Positions 10,797 through 21,425 of a DNA stretch of 64,000 nucleotides are shown piece by piece (positions within the stretch are counted from its first letter, which is position 1; each line of letters opens with the position of its first letter). The stretch spans positions 98,172,284 to 98,236,283 of the forward strand of contig CM070562.1 in the NCBI GenBank assembly GCA_036346405.1, written 5' to 3'. The stretch is from Phyllostachys edulis (Eukaryota; Streptophyta; Magnoliopsida; Poales; Poaceae). The translations under genes and the position numbers were made by a program. A model generated the notes under the pieces. The model was not told where the DNA came from and did not search any database. It was given only the letters and a program-made list of their open reading frames with translations.

Positions 10797-10814
10797 TCGG
10801 ACGACAACAAGGAC

Positions 10815-11612
10815 ATGCCGTTTCAGGATCCCGAGCACACCATCGAGCACATCTTTGGGGGATCATCGGCGTACGAGTCAAGGCAACAGCTTAAGGCAGT
10901 CGAACGTGAGGTAAACTCCATTGACTCCCCTCTTGTCAATAAAGTACCGAAATGGTCGGAAGTCACTATCTCTTTTGAGAAGGGGGATTGCCCGATCCCT
11001 TCGATCCGACCAGGTTGTTACCTGATCGTGGTCGAACCCACCATCAACAACTATCGAGTGAATCGAGTGTTGATTGATGGTGGTAGTTCGTTAAATATTT
11101 TGTTAACGAACACCCTAGACGAGATGCAAGTACCCAGGACCAAGATAAGGCCGGTAAGATATTCATTTCATGGTATTATACCGGGATCTTCGGCCAAACC
11201 TATTGGTCAAGTTTCCCTTCCTATTACATTTGGTTCACCAAGTAATTTCAGGACGGAGAAGATCTCCTTTGATGTGGTCGATTTCGATACGGCATATAAC
11301 GCCATACTCGGACGACCAGCTTTGGCAAAATTCTTAATGGCAACTCATTATGGGTATCAATGTCTTAAGATGCCAAGTCCCAAAAGAGTAATAACAATTC
11401 ATTGTGATAAGAAGATGGCGCACACATGTGACCGTCGATCCCTCGAGATGGTAGGTCAGATACCAGCTCGGGAAGAAAAAGGGCAGCCTTCGACCAAGTG
11501 CTCGAAGCCTAATGCTGCGCCCAAGCCGAACGACCAAGTCAAAGAGGTTCCCCTGGATCAGGAGGAACCTTCTAAGACTGTTCGTATCGGGGATACTTCC
11601 GACCCCAAGTAG
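10815..11612 (+). pseudogene. Aspartic protease domain of the Tat-lineage polyprotein
   Basis: A 265-residue open stretch contains the retropepsin active-site motif VLIDGGSSLNIL at about 11065-11100 (D-G-G instead of the common D-T/S-G, usual in this lineage) and the ILGRPALAKF block near 11305. The enzyme would cleave the gag-pol polyprotein. The frame ends at a TAG at 11610-11612, just upstream of the RT frame, so the polyprotein is broken here. Confidence 0.82.
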
Positions 11613-11675
11613 GAAGACATCCTCATCACTTTCCTCTGAGCAAACGCAGATGTCTTCGCGTGGCAAGCATCCGAC

Positions 11676-13105
11676 ATGCCTGGAGTCCCTAGGGAAGTGA
11701 TTGAGCACAGGCTAGCTTTAAAGCCTGACAAAGTACCCGTAAAACAAAAATTACGGAGATTTGCCCCTGATCGACGAGACGCTATAAGGTCAAAATTGGA
11801 CAAGCTACTTAAAGCAGGCTTTATAAGAGAAGTTGACCACCCAGAGTGGTTGGCCAACCCTGTAATAGTTAGGAAGTCTAACGACAAGTGGCGAATGTGC
11901 GTTGACTTCACTGATCTTAATAAAGCTTGTCCAAAAGATGATTTCCTTTTACCTCAGACGATCGGTTGGTTGACTCTCATCACTGGTTGCGAAATATTAA
12001 GTTTTCTAGATGCATATTCTAGCTACCATCAGATTAATATGTGTCTAGAAGATGAAGAAAAGACTGCATTTATTACTCCATTTGGTATATTTTGCTATGT
12101 CAAAATGCCATTTGGTCTAAAACATGCTGGCGCTTCTTTTCAACGTTTGATGCAATCGACTTTTTCATCTCAGCTAGGCCGAAATTTGAAAGCCTATGTT
12201 GACGATCTAGTTGTAAAAAGCATCAAACAGCTTGATCATATTTCAGACTTGTAGGAGACGTTCGACAACCTCAGAAAGCACCGCTTGAAACTCAATCATG
12301 AGAAGTGTGTGTTTGGAGTCTCGTCGGAAAAATTGCTTGGATTCCTGGTCTCTGTACAAGGGATCGAAGCAAATCCCAAAAAGATAAAAGCCACTATCCA
12401 AATGTGCTCTCCAACCACGAAGAAAGAAGTCCAAAAACTCACAGGGTGTATGACGGCTTTAAGTCATTTCATAGCACGACTAGGAGAAAAAGAACTACCT
12501 TTCTTCAAACTTCTAAGGAAGCACGAGGTTTCGAGTGGTCGAAAGAGGCAAATGCTGCCTTTGAGGATGCCAAGAGATATCTTACGAGTGCTCCTGTTCT
12601 GGTTTCCCCAAAACCAGAAGAGACGCTCTTGATTTATCTAGCTGCCATGCCACAAGCAAGGCCGCGAAGATTAGTCGAGAACGTGAACACGCTCAAGCGA
12701 CCGATGTACTACGTAAGTGAAGTTTTGCACGGACCTAAGGAGTGTTACCCTCAGGTCCAAAAGCTTCTCTATGCCCTCCTCATGTCTTCGAGGAAACTGT
12801 GGCATTATTTTCAGGCGCACAAGATAATTGTGCCATCTGAGTTTCCCTTGGGAGTAATCCTCCAGAATAGGGAAGCAGCGGGACGCATGTTTAAATGGTC
12901 AGTAGAACTTGGGGAGTTCGACCTCCATTTCGTGTCCGGAATGGCCATTAAATCCCAGATCTTGGCAGACTTTGTTGCCGAATGGACAAATCATGAACCT
13001 GTTCAGGATCCCCAGTCCGATACCCATGACAAGTGGACGATGTACTTTGACGGGTCATTTACTTTAAATGGCTCGAGGGGCTGGGGTGGTCCTAGAATCT
13101 CCTAA
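11676..13105 (+). pseudogene. Reverse transcriptase and RNase H of the Tat-lineage element
   Basis: RT begins near MPGVPREVIEHRLALKPDK and shows KWRMCVDFTDLNKACPKD, the FLDAYSSYHQI motif, TPFGIFCYVKMPFGLKHAGA, and the catalytic YVDD at 12195-12206. A TAG at 12252-12254 interrupts it and the frame shifts near 12500. The RNase H part includes SEVLHGPKECYPQVQKLLYA and ADFVAEWTN. The enzyme would copy the element's RNA into DNA. The motifs are well kept but the reading frame is not. Confidence 0.88.
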
Positions 13106-13440
13106 CGAAGAGACCTTAAAGTATGCCATACAGCTAAACTTTCAGGCCACTAACAATGTGGCAGAGTACGAAGGTTTACTAGCTGGCATACGAGCTGCAA
13201 AAGTGCTCGCAGTTCGACGACTACTCGTGAGAGGAGACTCTTAACTAGTCGTGAATCAGGTCAGAAAAGAGTACCAGTGCTCTAACCCGACCATATCTTG
13301 GTACTTATCGGAAGTTCGAAAGCTTGAAAAGCATTTTTTTGGTTTCGAGGTACAATTCATCCCTCGAAAGGATAATTTCCTCGCAGACCAGCTTGCTCGA
13401 ATAGCTTCTTCCCGATCACCAGTACCAAAAGGAGTCTTCT
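13035..13440 (+). pseudogene. Second RNase H domain (Tat-lineage signature)
   Basis: The segment starts near MYFDGSFTLNGSRG, then shifts frame and gives NNVAEYEGLLAGIRAAK and LLVRGDS before a TAA near 13243, followed by VEVQFIPRKDNFLADQLAR-like residues. A second RNase H between RT-RNase H and integrase is characteristic of Tat elements. One frameshift and one stop disable it. Confidence 0.75.
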
Positions 13441-13499
13441 TGGAGCAACTCCAGAAGCCGTCTCTAGTGGAAACACCAGAGACATCTCCTATTGAGATA

Positions 13500-14735
13500 G
13501 CCTCTCTAGAATACGAGGATACTTGGATGGATCCCATTTACAAGTATCTTCAGACAGGTTTTGTGCCCGATGACGATCTCGAAGCATATCGTTTATCCCG
13601 AAAGGCTAAAATGTATACTTTGGTCGAAGGAATCCTCTATAAAAGAGGTACTCAAGAGGTACTTATGCGATGCATACCGCAGAGAGAAGGACTAAACCTC
13701 CTTCATGACATACACGGGGCATCTGTGGAACTCATGCTTCCTATAGAACGTTGGTTGGTAAAGCCTTTTGACAAGGATTTTACTGGCCAACAGCCCTCTA
13801 TGATGCCAAAGAGATGGTTAAGAAATGTGTACAATGCCAGTTTCATAACAGGCAAATACATCAACCAGCTCAGGCATTACAAACAATTCCTCTATCATAG
13901 CCTTTTGCGATCTGGGGTCTCGATATCTTAGGACCGTTCCCAAGGGCTCTAGGAGGTTTTGAGTTCCTTTTTGTGGCCATTGATACGTTCACAAATGGAT
14001 CGGCGAACTCGTGGATCGATAACAACGGAAGCCACAAAACGGTTCATGATGATAAGCGTGATTACTCGATTTGGAGTCCCTAGTCGAATAATCACAGACA
14101 ATGGTAAACAATTTTTGAGCGCAAAATTTCAGGAATTTTGCAACGAGTTGGGTACCAAGCTCTGTTATGCCTCTATTGCCCATCCCCAAAGCAATGAGGC
14201 AGTCGAACGAGCGAATGGCCAAATAATGCAGGTAATTAAAACTCAAGTCTTCGACCAGCTTGTTAAGCGCTCGGAGGCTTGGGTACAAGAATTACCCTCA
14301 GTATTATGGGCAGTTCGCACGACCGCTAGTCGGGCAACAGGAGAAACACCCTTTTTCCTAGTCTTTGGTGCCGAAGCCATGCTTCCGCCAGAACTAAAGA
14401 TCAAGTCTACAAGGGTTGAGAGTTTCAATGACTCAGCCCAAGAACAACTTCGAGCGGATGACATTAACCTGCTCGAAGAGAAGAGAAATCAGGCCTTAAC
14501 TGCTCAAAGAAGATACCAACAAGCCTGCGCAAGAAATACTAAGATCGTAAGGTCCAACCTCGCATGACCTTTGTCAGAGGTGACTTGGTATTGAGGAAGA
14601 TTCAATCCCAGTCTAATCGGAACAAACTTTCTCCTAAGTGGGAAGGTCCTTACACAGTGGTCGAAGTTATGCGTCCAGGCTCGGTACGACTGGCAATGGA
14701 AGACGGCCAGGTTCTCTCTAATTCTTAGAATATCG
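13500..14735 (+). pseudogene. Integrase of the Tat-lineage element
   Basis: An N-terminal stretch (YKYLQTGFVPDDDLEAYRLS) precedes a degraded zinc-binding region. Core residues are visible in FVAIDTFTNG (first D), RIITDNGKQF (second D) and SNEAVERANG (E), followed by WVQELPSVLWAVRTT and GETPFFLVFGAEAMLP. The frame is broken near 13930, 14040 and 14567. Integrase would insert the cDNA into the genome. Confidence 0.85.
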
Positions 14736-15928
14736 ACCAGTTATGCAAATTCTACGTGTAAACGACCAACCATTCAATAAAGCATCAGGTTCTTTCTATC
14801 TTTATTGTTTTACTTTGAGTAGCGCTTTGATAATTCTTTCAACCATAACTCGTGAAGGTCCGCCTCGATCAGTTCCTAGTCGTGAGCTTTCTCACGACAA
14901 CACACTAGTCGTAAGACATCCTACGACCAGTACCCAGTTCATCTTTACACTGGTCGAAAGGATGGTAACGCCACCTAGTCAAAGCCTTTCCTCTCTGCAC
15001 ATGGTCCCGCCCACTAGAAGGAACTTTCTAGAGTTGACTCGTTCCTCCCTTTTTTACCAACACAAAGAGCTTGGGTTCAAAATATGGTCGAAATAATAAC
15101 AAACCAACTCTTAGTACCTTAGTTTATTTCTTCATTCATCTTTTTTGGAAAATAAACTAAGCAGAGTACACTTTCAAATTTGCTCAACTACTCTTGATAA
15201 ACTCAGTTTGTTTTCACTGGTCGGAGGAAGTTGTAACACCTAGTCGAAGACTTTCCTCTTTGCACATGGTCTTGCCCACTAGAAGGAACTTTCTAGTGTC
15301 GTTTTGTTTCTAACTCTTGCTACCATAGTGAGCTTATTGAGTGCATTGAAATAAGTTGGACAAATTTTATATAGGAACTCCAGAAGTTTATCTAACTTAA
15401 GCTAGTCGTTCTTGATTTGATTAATCTGATCGGAGATGGTAACATCACCTAGTCGAAGCCTTTCCTCTCTGCATATGGTCCTGCCCACTAGAAGGAACTT
15501 CCTAGTGTCGACCTGTTCCTACTCTTTTGACCGGTGCGAGATAATCGTGATCGAAAAACTACAAGTTAGCTAAACTGCTCTCTTTTTCAGAAAACCCATT
15601 TAGTACTATTTATTTGGTTTATCTAAATAAACCAAGCAAATAGTCGGGGGCTAGGATAAAGTTATTAACTTGACTTCAATTCTTAGTCTTGCTCTTTTTT
15701 CTCATCCATTATCTTAAGAGTTGCTAACTACTCGACAAGATGATTTTTCAGAAAAAGGAAGGATTATATATCAACATCAACAAAAACTTGTCTTTCAGAC
15801 TCGGTACAAACTACTCTGGCGACGGGGTTTTATTTCCATACCCCGCGTGACTAACTTCGGCGATCGGATGCATTGACGCTTATCAAGCCGCTTCGCTTCG
15901 CTTGGGTGATGTAAAATCGTCTATACAG

Positions 15929-18785
15929 TCAGAGACTCAGATTGGGATAATGAGATTTAAGTTTTGCTAAAAAAAATATTATTCCCTCATGAGTTGCATC
16001 CTTTATCAAGTCAAATTGGTTAGTCCTCAGAGTAGTCACCAGCTCTTGCAAAGTCCCGACTTGTTCACCAATAGTACTCGAGTGGGCAGGCAAGGTGTCG
16101 TCACGAGGAGTAATCTCCTCAGCATGAAGCCCACCGAGTACATGGTTCAGAAGTGAAACGTTGTCTTGAAGATTGATCTTTAAAGCCTTCATTTCCTTCT
16201 GATTGTGAGTCGAAGCCTCGCGGAGTCGTTTTACTTGCACTACTTGCTCTGAAAAGAATAAGGCCAGTCAAATAAAACAATCTCGAGAAGAAAACACAAC
16301 CTATTATAGGTAAAGATTTGCTTACCAACAAGTTGAGAATCTAACTTCTTAACTTCTTCAGCATGGGCTGTAGTGTCCTTAAGGTAACACTGCTCCCACT
16401 TCTCAACCTCTTGGTCTTTCTCTGAAAGGAAATAAAATTCAGAAAAAGAACAAGCGGTCGAAAGCGGTCTTAAGTTCAGCACTTACTGCTTAGTTGTCCC
16501 TGCAACTTTCGGTTTGCAGAGTCTGCCTCCTGAAGTTTTTTTCGGAGGTCTTCTTTCTCCTCCCTTAGCTTTTTCGTCTCGGCTTTCTCATGGTCGAGAA
16601 AATCGACTAGGGACTTCTCATTACTCTTAAGCCTGCAAAGGAAAAGGGTAGCTGTAAGTATAGAACCTGGTCGTAAGTTTCTTCTACGATCAGTTCCTAG
16701 TAGTAAGTTCTTCTACGACAAAACCCTAGTCGTAAGTTCTTCTACGATCAGTACTTAGTCGTAAGATCTTCTATGACAAACTTTACAAGTACTGTGAAAG
16801 TGGTCGGAACATATAAAGACTACGAGAAGCAGTTACTTACAACCTCTCTGCCTATTCGCAGAGTAGTGCTTTGTCTTGTCGCAGTTGGACAAGTTGCCTG
16901 TGATATTCGGCAACAGTGACAATTTGTTCCAACATATTCTGCATAGAGAAAGGCAGTAAGGAGCGCGAAAAGACATATATGTAAAATGCCAAGCTTAGGA
17001 TACTTACATTCATGGCGGACCGAGCAAATGAAGATACCACCTTCGTGGGGTCCCTTAGTTCATCGATCTCATCACCTCGTTTCCACCATACCCTTTCAAG
17101 ATGCTCGTCATCGAAAACATCCCCTCTGTTGGGAATGTCATTAGGGTGAGGAACGCGATCATGAGATCTGAACATGTGGGAGCCCGCAATGGTGGCAGGG
17201 GAGAAGAACCCTAAGGAGTGATCGAAGAGCTCGAACCCTTCTCCTCCTTCGGAGGTACCGACATCGGTAGCTTGACCTTGGAGGCTGGGAGGATCATCCA
17301 CAGCAACTTCCTTCCCGGAGTGCTGGATGGATGTTTGAACACTTCAGCTATTCCTGCTGCAATTGTTTCCTCTGCAGTGATTATTTCAGCGGCTAGATTA
17401 GCCGAAGGTGCAGACGGAGTAGCGGAACTCGAGCTCGCACCGCCCTTGTCAGGAACTTGCGTGGGCTTTCTCTTCTGGTGCGAGGAGCGCTTGCTTTGTT
17501 TCGTGGCAGGACTCGAGCTCGAGCATCCCTTGTCTGCGACTTTAACGAGCTGACGCCTCTTGGAAGGGGGAGAAACAAGCTGCTCTACGGTGGCCGCTCC
17601 AACAACCATCAGTTCGACTTCCTCGTCGTCCCGACAGTTCTCCATGCCTACTCTCTGCAGAAGTCATAGAGAAAGATATTAAAAAGTGGTCATAAGTTCT
17701 TCTACGACTATTATCATGTCGTAAGCTTTTTTTATGACAATTCACCGGTTGTAAGTTCTTCTACGACCAGAACCTGATCGTAAGTTTTTCTACGATCAGT
17801 ACCCCATCATAAGTTCTTCTATGACCACAAAGTCCTAAAGATGAAATCAATTCTCGATTACCTTTAGGCGCTCCACCTTGTCTTCTAGGATAAGACTGCC
17901 AAAATTGGAGGCGCCACGACATGGGCAGGGGGCTTCTCGCAGATAAGCTTGACTCGGGCGTCAATATCCTCTTACGGAGGTCTGCAGAAACAAGAGAACC
18001 TTAAATAAAGCCAATTCGGAAATCAACAGAAAGAAGGATAAAGCTTAAGGTTTACTTACCCTCTGCATAGTCCCTCGTCGGGTCCAATGATCCCGAGTAC
18101 CTCCACATCTGGTGAGCCCTCTTCTTTAGAGGGCTGATGCGGCGCGTGATTAAATCCTTCACTACGTGCCATCCAGTAAGCCCCTCTTCCTTCAAGTCTG
18201 CGATGGCTTGGATGAAGGGGGCAATCCGGCAAAGGTCCTTAGGAATCGTATCCCATGAAGGAACCTTCTCTGCCAGCTTTCCAATGAAGGAGAGGCTGTC
18301 CTCATTGGTGATCTCCCAATAGAACCACCTCTTCTTCCACCCGGCCACGACGATCGGGTAAACATCTGAATATACTCCCTCGACTTCCGTCGAGAGCTTC
18401 AGACTACTGACCATCGGCAATTCCGCCTAGCAAGAGTCATTCCGTAGTAATGAAACAACTCTAGGTCGTGGGATCCCCAAAGTAAACCAAGAAGGTACGA
18501 ATACTCCCAACATAGTGATAGAATTGGGAACGAGGTTCACCAACTCTACTTGGAAGTATTCAAGTACCAATGTAAGAAAAGGATGAGTAGGTAATCGGAG
18601 GCCGCACTCACAGAATGCTTGGAAGACGGGGATTTGCCCCATCTCGCGCCCGTATCTTGCCAGTGACCGATCCATCTCACGAATTCAGCCTTCGGGATCT
18701 TCTCGAAGTCGACCAAAGCTTGAATCTTGGCCGCGTTCATCTCCGATTCAGCCCACTGGGAAGCGGCTCCGGCCATTTCTCCCAA
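15929..18785 (-). pseudogene. Antisense multi-exon ORF of the Tat element (Transposase_28-type, coiled coil)
   Basis: Running opposite to gag-pol, the first exon begins at ATG 18785 (MGEMAGAASQWAESEMNAAK) and shifts frame into CECGLRLPTHPFLTLVLEYF and VPNSITMLGVFV, the core of the plant family annotated as putative gypsy-type transposon. Later exons include FYWEITNEDSLSFIGK and WHVVKDLITRRISPLKK (18052-18420), a basic/serine-rich linker (17211-17645), and several short coiled-coil exons down to 15929 (TIGEQVGTLQELVTTL). Introns contain arrays of the GTCGTAAG motif. The same gene is present in plus orientation at 54014-57993. The function of this extra ORF in Tat elements is not established. 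The frameshift in exon 1 makes this copy defective. Confidence 0.72.
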
Positions 18786-19340
18786 AAGCTAAGAGATTGG
18801 ATGTGGAAGGGTTGGAGAAGGAAGCTCGATTTGGTCGGCGGCGGAGAACTCGAAAGTTTTGAACAGCAAGAACAAATTGGGGGAAGGTAAAAGACCTTAC
18901 CCTCACTCGCGATGAAACTTTATAACCGCCGCTTAGAAGATGAAAAGACGCGTGGCCCTGCGGTTGCTAGCGCCGAAGCGCTCCAGAGACAACGGCAAAA
19001 GTCGATTGGGATTCTTAAAATTTATGCGCTCGAGGAAGTCAGTCTGTTTTTACACCTCAAGCGAAATTACCTTCTTGACCAAGTCTTTTCTAGTCAAAAG
19101 TAATAACGGTTGGAAAGTTTCTACTTCCAACCACAGTACTGCGACCACTCGGGGACCGTTAGATCTTCTATGATCACCTTGTGAGCCGCAAGGTTATCCA
19201 ACAACTTTCTTGACTAAGTAAATTTCTAGTCAAATGAAACATTAGTCGAAGAGTTTTTCCTTCGACCACCTTTTCCATGACCATCTATTGGTCGTAAGAT
19301 CATCTACTGCTCCTTTCTCAAGCAAGCTATTTTTCGCTTA

Positions 19341-19355
19341 AGCTGGGGGGCTAGA
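19341..19355 (+). other. Polypurine tract of the Tat-lineage element
   Basis: AGCTGGGGGGCTAGA lies immediately before the TGACGAGG start of the 3' LTR, as expected for the plus-strand primer. The reverse copy has the equivalent at 53555-53580. Confidence 0.8.
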
Positions 19356-20150
19356 TGACGAGGATATAACAATCCTCATTTAATCATTTATCCATAATTC
19401 ATATTATGAGGTAATAATGACGTCACATAACTCCTGAGTATACCCCTTAAATATTAATAAGGGAGAAGCTGGAGGTCGTAAGTTCTTCTATGACCACCAC
19501 AGTAGTTGTGGGTCTTCCCTCGACTACCCTATAGTCGTAAGTCCTTATAACGACTATCCCATTATCGTAAGCTCTACTACGATCAGTATGCAGTCGTAAG
19601 CTTTCCTACGACCATCCCCTAGTCGTAAGACCTTCTACGACCGGGCCCTAGTCGACAAGGCTCACGAGACATGTGGGCCTAGTCGATAAAGAATCTTCGA
19701 TCAGTATTCAAAATAGCGGCGATAAACTTCGCCATTATTTCCTAAGATAATGGCACAATTTTAACTCCTTTTATGATGATAATTGCTGGCGGCGTGAAAC
19801 ATTTTAACTCTGCGGTAACCTCCGATGAACGGCGCCATGATCACGGATGATTAAGTGACCTTTTATTAGAGGTCCAACGGCGTACATTCTGGGGACAGTA
19901 TAAAGGGCAAGGATCATCAGAGCAAGGGGAGAGACCCCGAATTCTGGCAAGCACAATAATCTAGTTTTCTGGTTTGATCTTGTAATCCAGTATACTCAAT
20001 ACATACACACAGGAGTAGGGTTGTTATTCTCCCAGGAGAAGGCCTGAACCTGTATAAAATTCTCGTGTCTCCATCTCTGTGTGATTTTGAGCCTAGAGGA
20101 ACCCCCGAATCAAACAATCTTTACGTAAATTTGGTCCTAAAACACCGACA
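19356..20150 (+). repeat. 3' LTR of the Tat-lineage element
   Basis: It matches the 5' LTR throughout, including the GTCGTAAG array (about 19472-19650) and the TATAAAG box near 19899. It ends ACACCGACA, followed by CCTCT. Confidence 0.92.
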
Positions 20151-20210
20151 CCTCTCTTCATGTTTGTGATCGTAGAGATATTGTAGGGATTAACATTGTT
20201 TGTCATATAG

Positions 20211-20551
20211 GTTACCGGCTCCAGCTGGGAGTTGAGCTCGCCCTGCACGATGACACCCACGAGGTCGTGGACGCCTTCTTCGCAGATTACCCTGGGGAGA
20301 TCAGGGGAGTAGCCGAGGCCGCACCTGTTGAGGTTCTTTCCGGGTCGCAGCTTAGCGGGCCCCGATCGAGCACGCAAGCACAGGTGGAGTCAACCCCCAA
20401 GGCCTTGGGAGCATGGGTCGATGGGCCTCAGGCGCCTTTCCTGTTTGGGCCCGGCCAGACACCCGTGCTTGGAAGCCCAAGCGGGTGTCTTGATGGGCAT
20501 AAGCGGGTATGGGACGTGGCGACGACGGAGGAGGTGTTGTGGGTGGCATAG
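20211..20551 (+). pseudogene. PMD gene, 3' portion beyond the retrotransposon
   Basis: The sequence after the 3' LTR ends in CATATAG, a good acceptor that pairs with the GT donor at 7675. Removing the retrotransposon leaves an ordinary intron of about 70 bp. The joined phase gives YRLQLGVELALHDDTHEVVD and then a low-complexity, Gly/Pro-rich tail to the stop at 20549-20551. A neighbouring frame gives an Arg/Gly-rich tail that could equally be the original, so the frame is uncertain. The tail has no recognisable domain. Confidence 0.42.
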
Positions 20552-20719
20552 CGGGTGGCCAGTAGGGGGTCTTCGTTGTGGTTTGTGTACTTGTATTATG
20601 TGTTTACATATTCTACTTCGTAGTTACTATGACATGGTTGTCTATGCATTCCCTCTTGCATTGTACTATAACTTATTCATAGATTACTTACCAATCATTT
20701 GTGCCCTAGTTGCTAAACT

Positions 20720-20990
20720 GTTCGACGACTAGGCAGCAAAATGTGGCCCACTACTAGCTGCCAAGTCGTCCAACGGTTGAGCGACGTGTCAACATGTTGC
20801 TCAACTGTTGGGTCAGTACTTCCTGCTAAGTCGTCTAACGGTTGAGCGACGTGTCGATGTGTCGCTCAACCGTTGGGCCAGTACTTGTTGCCAAGTCGTC
20901 CAACGGTTGAGCGACTAGTCAACGTGTCGCTCAACCATTGGGCCAGTACTTGCTGCCAAGTCGTCCAATGGTTGAGTGACTAGATGGTTG
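20720..20990. repeat. Tandem and inverted repeats of GTCGTCCAACGGTTGAGCGAC, left side of the MULE region
   Basis: About four units of roughly 65-70 bp each carry GTCGTCCAACGGTTGAGCGAC followed by a GTCGCTCAACCGTTGGGCCAG-like half, so every unit is itself an inverted repeat, separated by AGTACTTGCTGCCAA. Diverged versions recur at 36655-36835. The array lies just upstream of the MuDR transposase leader and could be a subterminal region. Confidence 0.7.
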
Positions 20991-21425
20991 TATAGAAGGC
21001 CAGACTTGGTCCTATCATTGTTTCTTTTGCCATTTCTCTCGGTAGACAACGAGAGCAGATCGAGAGAGGAGAAAAGGGGATGGATAGAAGGATAGGGGGA
21101 GAAGGTAGGAAGAGGGAGACGCAGAGGAGCTCAAGAGAGGGAGAGAATGTGGGGAGAGGATCTTGGGAGAGGTACAGAAGGGGAGGAGAGGAGCTTGGGA
21201 GAGGGGGATAAGGGAGGAGAGGAGCTCGAGGCGTGAAAGAGAAAGACGAAGGAAGCTCGTTGATAAGAAGAGAAGGCCTCCGCGTGAAGGTAATAGTCTT
21301 GTTTGTTCTTGTTCTCGGCCGAATATAGGCATGTAGCTACTTGTTGGTTTAGCACGTATTTAGAGAATGTATGTTGAGAAATCACTGGTTGCAATGTTTG
21401 AAAATTTTGCAATGATAAATCAGTC

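Larger units (their letters stand above)
7688..20150 (+). mobile_element. Ty3/gypsy LTR retrotransposon, Tat lineage, complete structure but defective
   Basis: Two LTRs of about 0.79 kb (7688-8480 and 19356-20150) bound an internal region with PBS, gag, protease, reverse transcriptase, RNase H, a second RNase H, integrase, an antisense ORF and a PPT. This order with a second RNase H and an extra antisense gene is that of the plant Tat group (RIRE2/Grande/Retand relatives). Flanks are CTTCT (7683-7687) and CCTCT (20151-20155), a 5-bp target duplication with one mismatch. All ORFs carry frameshifts or stops, so the copy cannot act alone. It lies within a roughly 70-bp intron of the PMD gene. 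The LTRs are clearly similar but visibly diverged, so the insertion is not very recent. Confidence 0.92.

Noticed and set aside
15929..18785. Envelope gene of a retrovirus-like element
   Set aside because: No signal peptide, no transmembrane segment and antisense orientation; it fits the extra ORF of Tat elements instead.
20720..20990. CRISPR-like array
   Set aside because: Units are imperfect, each is an inverted repeat, spacers are repeated too, and this is plant nuclear DNA.
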